Shown in pieces: positions 17,152 to 25,775 of a DNA stretch of 64,000 bases. The translations under genes were made by a program, and so were the position numbers. The stretch covers positions 39,626 to 103,625 of the forward strand of contig JBMYND010000008.1 of assembly GCA_049597955.1 (NCBI GenBank), read 5' to 3'. Within the stretch, counting starts at the first letter, position 1. Each line of letters starts with the position of its first letter. Under the pieces are notes generated by a model. That model searched no databases. It was not told where the DNA came from and saw only the letters and a list, made by a program, of their open reading frames with translations. The DNA comes from JAYPAN01 sp049597955. GTDB taxonomy: Bacteria > Pseudomonadota > Alphaproteobacteria > RS24.

Positions 17152-18192
17152 CTAATGCGCTTCGTCTGCCTTTTGCAAAAATGCCGCAAGGTCACGCGCC
17201 AACTGGTCGCAGGCCCTGTCGCAGGCGCGGCTGACATTGCCCATTGACCAGAAACTGTGGCACAGGCTGGAAAAACAATAATGCTTCACCTTATTGCCTG
17301 CCGCTTTCAGCCGTGCCGCATAATCATTGCCTTGGTCGCGTATCGGGTCAAAACCGGCAGTGGCGATAATGGCCGGTGGCAAATCAGCGAGGTTTTCATG
17401 GGCAAGCGGATTGGCATAAGGATGGTCGATATTCTTGCCGTCGGGGAACACCATGGCGTTGAAAAATTCCATCGTATTGCGGGTCAGGGGAAACGCCTCG
17501 GCGCAACTGGCGACCGAGCCGGTTTCGGCAAGCTGCGTGGTCACCCAAGGATAGCCGAGCAATTGCGCTGCCGGGCGTATTTCATCACCGCGGTCGCGGA
17601 TGATTTGACACAGCACGGAAGACAAAAGCGCACCGGCACTGTCCCCGGCCAGCGCCACACGCTCCCGGTCAATTCCCATATCCGCGCCTTGCGCCTGCAC
17701 ATGCGCCCACAGCGCCAGCGCATCGTCAAAGGCAGCCGGAAAGGCATTTTCAGGGCAGAGCCGGTAATCGAGTGAAATCACGATTGCCTGACATACATCC
17801 GCCAACACGGTGCAAAATGTGTCATCCGTATCAACATCCATGACCACCAGACCGCCCTGATGGAAAAACAAAATGGCCGGGCGCGGTGTGGCTGCGCCGA
17901 CCGGCTCATAGACGCGCATGGCCAAAGGCCCGGCCGGGCCGTCAAATTGGCTGTCGCGCACAGTGACATTTTTGCGCCTTGGCCCGTTCAGCAGTTTGAA
18001 ACTTTCATGAATCCCCGCCCGCATGGCGGCCAGCTCGGTCGGTGTTTCAGCATTGGCCGCCTGATTGGCGACAAGCTGGATATTGGCGTCCAACACATTG
18101 CCGTCAATTTCAAGCGGCGCGCCGGCCATGCGCCGCACAATAAATTGCGGCAAATGTTTGAACACACCAAGCATGAATTTCTGCGCTGTCAT
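17152..18192 (-). CDS. HSL-type alpha/beta hydrolase (esterase)
   Basis: 346 residues. The hormone-sensitive-lipase type is indicated by FFHQGGLVVMD near residue 90 and the nucleophile elbow GDSAGALLSS, with the C-terminal histidine in CHSFWSM. The oxyanion loop is HQGG rather than the usual HGGG. Probably hydrolyses short-chain esters in the cytoplasm. The ATG at 18192 has GGGAGG eight bases upstream; an ATG at 18216 lies inside a tandem repeat and has no such site. The TetR gene upstream on the same strand could regulate it. Confidence 0.85.
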   Translation of the reverse strand: MTAQKFMLGVFKHLPQFIVRRMAGAPLEIDGNVLDANIQLVANQAANAETPTELAAMRAGIHESFKLLNGPRRKNVTVRDSQFDGPAGPLAMRVYEPVGAATPRPAILFFHQGGLVVMDVDTDDTFCTVLADVCQAIVISLDYRLCPENAFPAAFDDALALWAHVQAQGADMGIDRERVALAGDSAGALLSSVLCQIIRDRGDEIRPAAQLLGYPWVTTQLAETGSVASCAEAFPLTRNTMEFFNAMVFPDGKNIDHPYANPLAHENLADLPPAIIATAGFDPIRDQGNDYAARLKAAGNKVKHYCFSSLCHSFWSMGNVSRACDRACDQLARDLAAFLQKADEAH

Positions 18193-18214
18193 CGCCGCAC
18201 CTCCCCGCTGCTTC

Positions 18215-18271
18215 ACTGGCTGTATCGCCTGACTGGCTGTATCGCCTGACTGGCTGTATTACCTAACTGGC
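18215..18271. repeat. 17-bp tandem repeat, about 3.3 copies
   Basis: Units at 18215-18231 and 18232-18248 are identical (ACTGGCTGTATCGCCTG). The third at 18249-18265 differs at three or four positions, and a partial fourth follows. It lies just upstream of the esterase ribosome site, in the 5' region of that gene. Confidence 0.85.
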
Positions 18272-18358
18272 ACACCCTTTCCTATTCAGGGCGTAAATTG
18301 ATTTTTACTTTTTCAATTAAATGGCGCGCCAAGCCAAGCGTCAACCAAATCTTTGACT

Positions 18359-19033
18359 TTAACAAGTGTCAGTGGTGCTGTTTATGCTCGCGCCCATCGC
18401 GCCCATCGCGTCCGGCGCATTTTCAAAACCGTCCACACCGGCCATGATGAGCCGCGAGGCAAAGCGTGCCGCCGCTTGCGGGTCAATGGTTTGGCGCTCC
18501 ATCATCTCATCGAGAACAGCAAAGGCGACACCCCCCAATGAGGCATTGAGAAAATCAATATCGAGTTGCGGCACAACCCCTTCGGCCATGGCCGCCTCAA
18601 TATCTTTGCGCATTTCTTCCAAACCGGCTTGCACTTGCGGGCCGGGCATGACCGAATTATGCCCGCCACGCCCGCGATTGGAGCGTATCAGCCAATAGGA
18701 ATCCGGATTATCGGCATAATAGGAGAAATAGGTATAAAAGCTGTTTTCAACAAATTGCTCAAATGTGCTGGCCGCGTTACGCGCCTCGGCCAGCTTGGCG
18801 CGCAACTCCGTGCCGATTTCATCATTCAGCGCCGAAAACACGCTCTCTTTGCTGTCGAAATAATTATAGAAAGTGCCGGTCGCCAATTTGGTACGCCGGA
18901 TAATGTCGCGCACGGTCGCCCCGCCAAAGCCCAATTCAGCGAAAACTTGCCGCGCCGCCTGCAAAATCGCCGCGCGATTATCAGCGCGATTAAAGGCACG
19001 TCGCCCTGTCCGAATCTGATTTTGAACACTCAT
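18359..19033 (-). CDS. TetR family transcriptional regulator
   Basis: 224 residues. The N-terminal helix-turn-helix is typical: ATVRDIIRRTKLATGTFYNYF around residues 40-60, preceded by AILQAARQVFAELGF. The C-terminal ligand domain is unlike any I can name. It ends with a MGAMGAS stretch encoded by a short nine-base repeat. The ATG at 19033 begins the conserved part; the longer frame adds unrelated residues. Only 79 bases separate it from the arsC stop upstream on the same strand. Likely targets are itself and the downstream esterase (inference). Confidence 0.88.
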   Translation of the reverse strand: MSVQNQIRTGRRAFNRADNRAAILQAARQVFAELGFGGATVRDIIRRTKLATGTFYNYFDSKESVFSALNDEIGTELRAKLAEARNAASTFEQFVENSFYTYFSYYADNPDSYWLIRSNRGRGGHNSVMPGPQVQAGLEEMRKDIEAAMAEGVVPQLDIDFLNASLGGVAFAVLDEMMERQTIDPQAAARFASRLIMAGVDGFENAPDAMGAMGASINSTTDTC

Positions 19034-19112
19034 TCCTTCAAAATATCCAAAAAGTAAGAAAAAACAAATAATTAAATCAATGGCCAGAGCCGGTTCAGCC
19101 TGCCAGCAGCGA

Positions 19113-19469
19113 TTACAATAATGTCTCGACCAATTCCGGTGGGCGGCAAATAGCGGCGCGTTTGCCAATCACCACAATCGGGCGTTCAAGCAAAATCGGA
19201 TGCGCTGCCATGGCCGCCAACAGCGCCGCCTCATCACTTTCCGCCGCCAGTTCAAGGTCACGATAGGGCGCTTCTTTCGGGCGCATCATATCGCGCGCCG
19301 TGACGCCAAGCATATCGCGCAATTCGGCCAAGCGCGTCGCATCCGGCGGGGTTTTCAGATATTCGACAATCTCAATATCCAGCGCATTTTCCGCCGCCGC
19401 CGCTTGCAGCAAAGCCAAAGCCTGCCGCGATTTGGAACAGCGTGGATTGTGCAATATCCGGGCTTTCAT
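19113..19469 (-). CDS. arsC: ArsC-type arsenate reductase family protein
   Basis: 118 residues of the thioredoxin-fold ArsC/Spx family. The active-site cysteine is in NPRCSKSRQAL near residue 11, and the family loop LLERPIVV appears near the end. In the glutaredoxin-coupled class this enzyme reduces arsenate to arsenite; the common YffB-like relatives have no proven role. It is the third gene of a DUF952-pyrD-arsC run, overlapping pyrD by four bases, and no arsenite pump or ArsR is nearby, so a true arsenic role is not supported by context. Confidence 0.87.
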   Translation of the reverse strand: MKARILHNPRCSKSRQALALLQAAAAENALDIEIVEYLKTPPDATRLAELRDMLGVTARDMMRPKEAPYRDLELAAESDEAALLAAMAAHPILLERPIVVIGKRAAICRPPELVETLL

Positions 19470-20551
19470 TTTGACTGTCCTTTTCCTTTTGGTGCCGCAT
19501 GGTCGCTGCCAATTGCCGCGCTGACAGAGGCAAAACCATCGCGCCGCAGCAAATCCGCCAAATCGCGCTTCATCCGGTCAACCAGACCGGGGCCATGATA
19601 GACAAGGCCGGTGTAAAGCTGCACCAGGCTGGCTCCGGCGCAGATTTTTTCATAAGCCTGCTGCGCCGAAGCGACGCCGCCCACCCCGACCAAAGTCAGC
19701 TTGCTGCCGGTTTCCCGATAGACCGCCGACAACATATCGGTTGAGGCCGCAAACAAAGGCTGGCCGGACAGGCCGCCTTCCTGCGCCGCATGCGGGCTGT
19801 CGGCGACCGCCTCGCGGGCAATGGTGGTATTGGAAATAATCAGCCCGTCAATGCCATTTTTCACGGCAAGCTGCGCCAGACGGCAAGCCTGTTCATGAGC
19901 CAAATCCGGCGCGATTTTGACCAATATCGGCGTTTCCGGCGCTGCTTCACGAACCAATTGCATCAGCCCGCCCACTTGGTCATCGGCCTGCAAATCGCGC
20001 AGACCCGGCGTATTGGGCGAAGATATATTGACTGTCAGATAATCGGCCATGCCGGCAAAACGCACCGCACCGAGCCGGTAATCTTCCTGCCGGTCGGCAC
20101 TGTCCTTATTGGCACCAATATTGACGCCGACAATATCACCAATATCCGAGCGCGGGCGGGCGCGAAACACGGCCAGCCGGTAATGCGCCTCAACCTGCCC
20201 CTGATTGTTAAAACCAAGCCGGTTAATCACCGCCTCATGCGCTTTTAAGCGGAACAGGCGCGGCGCGGGATTGCCCGGCTGCGGCAAGGGTGTCAGCGTG
20301 CCGATTTCGGTAAAGCCGAAACCGGCTTTCAGCACCCCGCCCATCACTTCGCCATCCTTGTCAAAACCGGCTGCCATGCCAAACGGATTGGTGAATGTCA
20401 TGCCCATCAGCTTTTGTTCAAGAATATGGTCACTGACCGGCGGGCTGGCGCGCAGCCGGTCGAGCATTTTCAGCCCGGCAATGGTCAGTCGGTGGGCGCG
20501 CTCCGGCGGCAGGGTGAACAGCAAAGGCCGCAAACGGCTGTAAAGGCTCAT
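19466..20551 (-). CDS. pyrD: Quinone-dependent dihydroorotate dehydrogenase
   Basis: 361 residues, a class 2 enzyme. It oxidises dihydroorotate to orotate in pyrimidine synthesis and passes electrons to membrane quinone through FMN. Visible signatures are GFGFTEIGTLTPLPQPGN, the catalytic-serine motif SSPNTPGLRDLQ, ISNTT, and GVGGVASAQQAYEKI with LVQLYTGLVYHGP. The N-terminal helices that contact the membrane are present. It overlaps arsC downstream and the DUF952 gene upstream by four bases each, implying translational coupling. Confidence 0.95.
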   Translation of the reverse strand: MSLYSRLRPLLFTLPPERAHRLTIAGLKMLDRLRASPPVSDHILEQKLMGMTFTNPFGMAAGFDKDGEVMGGVLKAGFGFTEIGTLTPLPQPGNPAPRLFRLKAHEAVINRLGFNNQGQVEAHYRLAVFRARPRSDIGDIVGVNIGANKDSADRQEDYRLGAVRFAGMADYLTVNISSPNTPGLRDLQADDQVGGLMQLVREAAPETPILVKIAPDLAHEQACRLAQLAVKNGIDGLIISNTTIAREAVADSPHAAQEGGLSGQPLFAASTDMLSAVYRETGSKLTLVGVGGVASAQQAYEKICAGASLVQLYTGLVYHGPGLVDRMKRDLADLLRRDGFASVSAAIGSDHAAPKGKGQSK

Positions 20552-20946
20552 CCGACCGTCTCCCTTTCAAGCTGTTTTGCGTCCATCCAATCGCGCGCCG
20601 CACCCGACAAAGCGGGGCCGGTTCGGGTATCATCAAGCGCAAAATCGGCAATTATTGGCGCGCGCGACAAGGGCGCGTAAAGATGCGGAAACAGCGCGCC
20701 ATTGCGCGAAGCTTCCCATTTCAAATCAGCGACCAATTGCGCCGCATCAAGCGCCAGCAAAACCAACTTATCGGCACCGGCAAAATGCAGCCGCAATGTG
20801 TCGGCAAGCTGTTGGGCGGTCGATAAATGCACAAAGCCGTCACACGCATCAGTGCCGGTCAGCGGCAATTGCCCGTCACGCTCAAGTGCCAGCCAATCGG
20901 CTTGCGGCAGTATTTTGTAAACAATATCGACCATAAACTTATTCAT
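20548..20946 (-). CDS. DUF952 domain-containing protein
   Basis: About 132 residues. The core DGFVHLSTAQQLADTLRLHF near residues 33-52 and LKWEASRNGALFPHLYAPL near 74-92 are typical of DUF952, a small cytoplasmic family of unknown activity often annotated as glutathione S-transferase-like. It leads the operon with pyrD and arsC. The start is uncertain: ATGs at 20946 and 20934 both lack a clear ribosome site. Confidence 0.85.
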   Translation of the reverse strand: MNKFMVDIVYKILPQADWLALERDGQLPLTGTDACDGFVHLSTAQQLADTLRLHFAGADKLVLLALDAAQLVADLKWEASRNGALFPHLYAPLSRAPIIADFALDDTRTGPALSGAARDWMDAKQLERETVG

Positions 20947-21069
20947 AGGGGCAAACCGGTTTTGCCGCAATTGGCAGCGCCGCCTGCCCCGCTATATTTT
21001 CCTCGGCAATATGCCGCAGGAAACCGGTTTCACCCTGCACCGTCACCCTATTGGCGTCAACCGCCCTGC

Positions 21070-22647
21070 TTAATTTGCCTCTGCTTGCAGGGCATGGGCA
21101 ATCAGCGCGCGGCTCTCAGCCAAACCATAAAGCGCAACAAAAGAGCCAAAACGCGGCCCCTGATCCTGACCCAGCAAAAGCTGATACAATGCTTGAAACC
21201 AGCCGCGCAAATTATCCTCAAAATAGGCTTTGCCGACCGCATAGACCTCGGTCTGTATGGTCTCGGCATCAGCATTGGCGGGTAAGGCGGCAAGGCGTTC
21301 ATCAAGCGCGGCCAAGGCGGCACGCTCAGTATCATCGGCGGCGCGGAATTTTTTATTGGGCGCGACAAAATCACGATAATAGGCCAGCGCATAATCAATC
21401 AGCCGGTCAAGCAAAGGATGGCTTTCAGCATTGGCACCGTCAGCATATTTGCCGATAAACCCCCAAAGCGTCTGCTTATTATCGGCATTGCTGGCGCTGA
21501 CCAGATTGAGCAAAAGCGCGAAACTGACCGGCGCGCTTTTTTCCGGCGGCGCACCGGCATGAATATGCCAAGCCGGATTGGCCAGTTTTTGCGCCGCATC
21601 CGCCTCGGCAAATTTATCGACAAAGCTGATATATTCATCCACCGCTTTCGGGATGACATCGAAATACAGCCGCTTGGCCTTGCGCGGGTTTTGGAACATG
21701 TAAAGCGACAGGCTTTCGGGCGGCGCATAAGCCAACCATTCCTCAATTGTCAGCCCATTACCGCGCGATTTGGAGATTTTCTCGCCATTCTCATCGAGGA
21801 ATAATTCATAGGAAAACCCCTCTGGCGGGGTTGCGCCAAGCGCGCGGGCAATCCGCGACGATAATTTTACCGATTCCGACAAATCCTTGCCGGCCATTTC
21901 ATAATCAACCCCCAGCGCCGTCCAGCGCATCGCCCAATCGGCCTTCCATTGCAATTTGCACGCCCCGCCAGTGACAAGGGTTTCCGCCGTTTCGCCGGTT
22001 TCAGGGTGCGGATAGGCAATCCGCCCTGCCGCCGCGTCAATCACGCTGACCGGCACCATCAGCACACGACCGGTCGCAGGGCATATTGGCAAAAACGGCG
22101 AATAGGTTTTGCGCCTTTCCTCGCCCAATGTTGGCAGAATAATATCCAGCACTTTGTCATAATTGGCCAGCACGGCCAGCAGGGTTTCATCAAACGCACC
22201 GGCTTGATATTGCGCCGTGGCGCTGACAAATTCATAGTCAAAGCCGAAACTGTCGAGAAAGGCTTGCAGACGGGCATTATTATGCGCGCCGAAACTTTCA
22301 TGCGTGCCAAACGGGTCAGGCACAGAAGTCAGCGGTTTTTCCAAATGCGCTGCCAGCATCTCGCCATTGGGCACATTATCCGGCACTTTGCGCAAACCAT
22401 CCATATCGTCAGAAAAGCAAACCAGCCTTGTCGGCATATCCGGTGCCAGCAGCGAAAAAGCATGCCGCACCATAGAAGTGCGCGCCACTTCGCCAAATGT
22501 GCCAATATGCGGCAAACCGCTGGGGCCATAGCCGGTTTCAAACACGACGCAGGATTTATCGCCGGTCGCTTCCATGCGGGCGAGCAATTTGCGGGCCTCT
22601 TCAAAAGGCCATGCTTTGCTGTTTATGGCGTCTTCGCGGCTTGTCAT
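21070..22647 (-). CDS. lysS: Lysine--tRNA ligase, class I
   Basis: 525 residues. It charges tRNA-Lys and belongs to the class I (Rossmann-fold) type found in archaea and many alphaproteobacteria. HIGH-type motif: GPSGLPHIGTFGE near residue 40. KMSKS-type motif: KISKSRGNG near residue 280. The start at 22647 gives the usual family N-terminus (SKAWPFEEARKLL); upstream in-frame ATGs at 22659 and 22683 fall in a 12-bp repeat and would add MDRQ-type repeats. It reads divergently from the TerB gene. Confidence 0.95.
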   Translation of the reverse strand: MTSREDAINSKAWPFEEARKLLARMEATGDKSCVVFETGYGPSGLPHIGTFGEVARTSMVRHAFSLLAPDMPTRLVCFSDDMDGLRKVPDNVPNGEMLAAHLEKPLTSVPDPFGTHESFGAHNNARLQAFLDSFGFDYEFVSATAQYQAGAFDETLLAVLANYDKVLDIILPTLGEERRKTYSPFLPICPATGRVLMVPVSVIDAAAGRIAYPHPETGETAETLVTGGACKLQWKADWAMRWTALGVDYEMAGKDLSESVKLSSRIARALGATPPEGFSYELFLDENGEKISKSRGNGLTIEEWLAYAPPESLSLYMFQNPRKAKRLYFDVIPKAVDEYISFVDKFAEADAAQKLANPAWHIHAGAPPEKSAPVSFALLLNLVSASNADNKQTLWGFIGKYADGANAESHPLLDRLIDYALAYYRDFVAPNKKFRAADDTERAALAALDERLAALPANADAETIQTEVYAVGKAYFEDNLRGWFQALYQLLLGQDQGPRFGSFVALYGLAESRALIAHALQAEAN

Positions 22648-22692
22648 CTGTCTGTCCATCTGCCTGTCTATTTGCCTGTCCATTTGCCTGGC
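22645..22692 (-). repeat. 12-bp tandem repeat over the lysyl-tRNA synthetase start
   Basis: Four 12-base units (22645-22656, 22657-22668, 22669-22680, 22681-22692) of the form CATCTGCCTGTC on the plus strand, differing at one to three bases. On the coding strand each unit gives a weak AGG followed by ATG (ATA in one copy), all in frame with the gene, so the region offers several start codons. Confidence 0.8.
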
Positions 22693-22823
22693 CGGTGCAC
22701 CAAAAGCGTCGGCGATTGGCGGTGCGATATGTGCCGGAACCTAAGCAGCCCGCCCGGCAAAGTCAACTTATGCGGCACGCAAAACCGCTTGCCAGCCCGC
22801 GCTGCGAGCGCCATATAAAGGCA

Positions 22824-23279
22824 ATGGAAATGAAAGCAGACACGCCAAAACCTGCAACCGGTCACATCAGCCTGACGCCGCAACAGGCGAGCTTGGCCTG
22901 CCTATATGTGCTGGCCGCATGTGACGGTGTGCCTTCAAGCACGGAATTGGCGCTGATAGACACGCTGGCTGCCAATGCGGCCTGCCTCGCTGATATGGCA
23001 GCGACAGACAGGGTGGCAAGCCTCGCATTGGCGCGCGATTTGGCCGATGCGCCTGACGGGTTGGAAACTTTGCTCGATTTATGCGCGCAAGCCCTTGAAA
23101 ACGACCATGACGGGCAAATCGCCTATGCCCAAGCGGTAGAGTTTGTCGCCTGTCACGGGCAGGTCAGTCCGGAAGAAATGCATTTGCTCGACCTCATCGC
23201 CAATCGGCTGGCGGTCGATAAATTGACCCGCGCGGCGATTGAAACCGCCGCCCGATTGCGTCAGGCGCGGTTCTCATAA
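22824..23279 (+). CDS. TerB-like protein
   Basis: 151 residues, all helical, with no signal peptide. The stretch ACLYVLAACDGVPSSTELAL near residue 24 and the later YAQAVEFVACHGQVSPEEM resemble the two halves of the tellurite-resistance TerB/DjlA-N fold, including the A-x-x-D-G and E-x-x-x-I pattern. Function is unknown; the fold is often a calcium- or metal-binding module. The ATG at 22824 follows AAAGG. Its stop overlaps the next start (TAATG), so the two are co-translated. Confidence 0.7.
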   Translation: MEMKADTPKPATGHISLTPQQASLACLYVLAACDGVPSSTELALIDTLAANAACLADMAATDRVASLALARDLADAPDGLETLLDLCAQALENDHDGQIAYAQAVEFVACHGQVSPEEMHLLDLIANRLAVDKLTRAAIETAARLRQARFS

Positions 23280-24088
23280 TGGCTGGCGACGCACCATTTT
23301 GGGCGGTGGCCCTGATTGACGGGGTGGATTTTTGGCGTCCCGCTATTTTTATCGGCATTTTATGTCTGCTGCTGCTGGCGCAGCGTGTGATACCGCGCCG
23401 CCATGACCGGGCAATTGCCGGTCGTCGCTTTGCCAATTATGCGCTGGGCGCGGTCAATATTATTGTGCTGCGCGTGCTGGTGCCGGGTGGGCTGGTCGCC
23501 ATTGCCATATTTAATATGGATGGTGGCCTTACTGGCTGGCTGCCCTTCAGTTTTTTGGTGGAAGCATTGCTTTGCCTGCTGGCGCTTGATTTGACGCTCT
23601 ATCTGCAACACAGGGCGTTTCACAAAATCCCCCTGCTCTGGCGTTTCCATGCGCCGCATCATGCCGACCGTGTGCTGGATGTCAGTTCCGGTCTGCGCTT
23701 TCATCCCGGCGAGGCGATAATGAGCTTTGCCGTCAAGGCGGCAGCAATTATCGCGCTGGGTGTGCATCCGGCGATTGTCATTATGTTTGAAATCCTGCTC
23801 AATGCGGCCTCGCTGTTCAATCATGCCGATATTCGCCTTGGCCGCGCCGATGGCTGGTTGCAAAAACTGATTGTCACGCCCGACATGCACCGCCTCCATC
23901 ATTCGCGCCGCGCCGATGAGGCACTGACCAATTTCGGCTTTTTCCTGTCGGTTTGGGACAGGCTGTTTGCCAGCTATGCCCGCACCGACAATGCGCGCCA
24001 ACAATCCATGCCGCTCGGTCTTGATGAGCAGGCTGAAAGTGATTTGCTGGCCAGTCTGAAAGCGCCTTTCCGGCCTTCACAAAGCTAG
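23279..24088 (+). CDS. Sterol desaturase / fatty acid hydroxylase family protein
   Basis: 269 residues, four membrane helices plus the three histidine clusters of the di-iron hydroxylase family: HRAFH near 115, RFHAPHHAD near 123 and TPDMHRLHHS near 200. Such enzymes hydroxylate or desaturate lipids in the inner membrane; bacterial members act on carotenoids, fatty acids or ether lipids. It is coupled to the TerB-like gene upstream, and the glycosyltransferase gene follows by 26 bases, suggesting a common transcript for envelope lipid or glycan chemistry (inference). Confidence 0.88.
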   Translation: MAGDAPFWAVALIDGVDFWRPAIFIGILCLLLLAQRVIPRRHDRAIAGRRFANYALGAVNIIVLRVLVPGGLVAIAIFNMDGGLTGWLPFSFLVEALLCLLALDLTLYLQHRAFHKIPLLWRFHAPHHADRVLDVSSGLRFHPGEAIMSFAVKAAAIIALGVHPAIVIMFEILLNAASLFNHADIRLGRADGWLQKLIVTPDMHRLHHSRRADEALTNFGFFLSVWDRLFASYARTDNARQQSMPLGLDEQAESDLLASLKAPFRPSQS

Positions 24089-24113
24089 CCGGTCAACTCG
24101 CGCCTTAGGCGAG

Positions 24114-25643
24114 ATGTCATTTTGCTGCAACTGGCAATCGCTGGCGCCGCGCGCCCTGCTGTCGCAATTTGGTGGCATGGATAATAATAAAAACAAGACC
24201 TTCCCCGGCGGGCCAAAACGCCAAATTGCCAAACACGATAAGCTGCAAAGCATGGCCGAAAGCCAAGCGATTTTGGCCCCGCCGCCCCATCGCGGGCTGA
24301 TTGACCTGCCGCCCTTATTCAGCACCGCCCATGCCCGAAATGAATTCAGAATATTTGTGCCATGTCTGGCGGCGCTGATTTTGCTGGCTTGTTGGTTAAA
24401 TCTGACCGGCCTGCTTTATGCGCTTTGGCCGGTGCATATTATCGCTGCCCTGCCCTTGTTTGTCGGCACGCTGGCACCGCGCTATACCGCGCCCGCCTTG
24501 CCGGTAAAGGCGACACCGACTCTGGCCGATGTACAGGCCGATGCACTGCCCCATTATACAATTCTGATACCCTTATTTGATGAGGCCAATATGTTGGCGC
24601 AAATCAGACAGGCACTTGCCGCGCTGGTCTATCCGGCGGACAGGCTGGAGATTTTGCTGCTGATGGAAGCGCAAGATATGGCGACCAGAAACGCCGCCGC
24701 CGCTATGGATTGGCCCAGCCATATACGCATCATAGTGCTGCCACCGACAGCGCATCCCAGCAAACCGGCGGCTTGCAATTTCGGGCTTGGTCTGGCGCGC
24801 GGCGATTTCATCACGATTTATGATGCCGAAGACAAACCCCATCCCTTGCAATTGGTCGCAGCGGTCGCACGCTTTCAAACCGGTGACAAATCATTGGCCT
24901 GTTTGCAAGCGCCCTTGCAGATTGACTTGCAACAGGCAGCTTGGCTGCAAAAGCAATTTGCGCTTGAATATGGGCTATTGTTCACCATTGTGCTGCCGGT
25001 CATGGCGCGGTGGCGGCTGGCCCTGCCCTTGGGCGGCACATCCAATCATTTTCGCACGGATATTCTGCGCCATCTCGGCGGGTGGGACAGTTGCAATCTG
25101 ACCGAAGATGCCGATTTGGGATACCGGCTTGCCCGGCATGGCTATCGCAGCGCCATATTGCCACTGCCGACCATTGAGAATGCGCCCGCCAAGCTGTCTG
25201 ATTGGCGCGCGCAGCGCACGCGCTGGTTTTCGGGTCATTTGCAAAGCTGGCATGTGCATTTGCGTTACCCCTTGCCCTGCCTCAGTCAAATGGGTCTCGC
25301 CAATTTTGTATTTTTCAATGCGATTATGATGGCGCGGCTGCTGACCGGCCTGACACCGGCGCTGGTTCTTCTGGCTATTGCCTTACAAGGCGGCAAAGCG
25401 GTTTTCACCGCCGCGCCTTTGGCGCTTGATTGGCCGATCTTGCTTGTCTCTTTGGCCATATTGAGCGTCAATTTTGCGGCGGCGCTTGTCTATCTGCGCA
25501 ATATGGCATGGTCTGATAAACTCAAACTGACCCTCACTCTGCCGGCCTATTGGTTATTGACTTTGCCTTGTTTGTTGCGCGCTTTTTGGCGCATGGGACG
25601 CGGCAATATTAAATGGCTGAAATCGCCGCATCAGCCCTATTGA
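24114..25643 (+). CDS. Membrane-bound family 2 glycosyltransferase
   Basis: Up to 509 residues. Two N-terminal helices (about 80-115) are followed by a cytosolic GT-A domain with the acidic motifs YDAED near 237 and TEDADLGYR near 323 and the QRTRW motif near 366, then four C-terminal helices. QxxRW is the mark of processive GT2 enzymes such as cellulose and hyaluronan synthases, so it may polymerise an exported glycan. No PilZ domain or partner genes are visible. Starts at 24114 and 24177 are both possible; neither has a strong ribosome site. Confidence 0.88.
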   Translation: MSFCCNWQSLAPRALLSQFGGMDNNKNKTFPGGPKRQIAKHDKLQSMAESQAILAPPPHRGLIDLPPLFSTAHARNEFRIFVPCLAALILLACWLNLTGLLYALWPVHIIAALPLFVGTLAPRYTAPALPVKATPTLADVQADALPHYTILIPLFDEANMLAQIRQALAALVYPADRLEILLLMEAQDMATRNAAAAMDWPSHIRIIVLPPTAHPSKPAACNFGLGLARGDFITIYDAEDKPHPLQLVAAVARFQTGDKSLACLQAPLQIDLQQAAWLQKQFALEYGLLFTIVLPVMARWRLALPLGGTSNHFRTDILRHLGGWDSCNLTEDADLGYRLARHGYRSAILPLPTIENAPAKLSDWRAQRTRWFSGHLQSWHVHLRYPLPCLSQMGLANFVFFNAIMMARLLTGLTPALVLLAIALQGGKAVFTAAPLALDWPILLVSLAILSVNFAAALVYLRNMAWSDKLKLTLTLPAYWLLTLPCLLRAFWRMGRGNIKWLKSPHQPY

Positions 25644-25657
25644 AAATAATGTTGTGA

Positions 25658-25731
25658 TGGAGCGGGTGAAGGGAATCGAACCCTCGTCTTAAGCTTGGGA
25701 AGCTTCTGCTCTACCATTGAGCTACACCCGC
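25658..25731 (-). tRNA. tRNA-Gly (anticodon CCC)
   Basis: A 74-base cloverleaf including an encoded CCA end. The acceptor GCGGGTG pairs with CACCCGC, the D-arm GCTC/GAGC and T-arm with GGTTCGATTCC are intact, and the anticodon loop reads TTCCCAA, giving CCC, which decodes GGG. The anticodon stem has one weak closing pair. It lies between the converging glycosyltransferase and FMN oxidase genes. Confidence 0.93.
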
Positions 25732-25775
25732 AACACGCGCAATCTAGCATTAAAAGCAATGCCGCAAAAGCCGCC

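Noticed and set aside
18290..18325. A-T rich imperfect inverted repeat (AATTGA with TCAATT) between TetR and esterase genes
   Set aside because: The arms are only six bases in an AT-rich spacer, which is expected by chance.
19113..19469. An arsenic-resistance operon around arsC
   Set aside because: No ArsR, ArsB/Acr3 or ArsA gene is nearby; the gene belongs to a pyrD-linked operon.
21949..22818. A 289-residue frame antisense to lysyl-tRNA synthetase
   Set aside because: It is a shadow of the class I synthetase, which is intact with both signature motifs.
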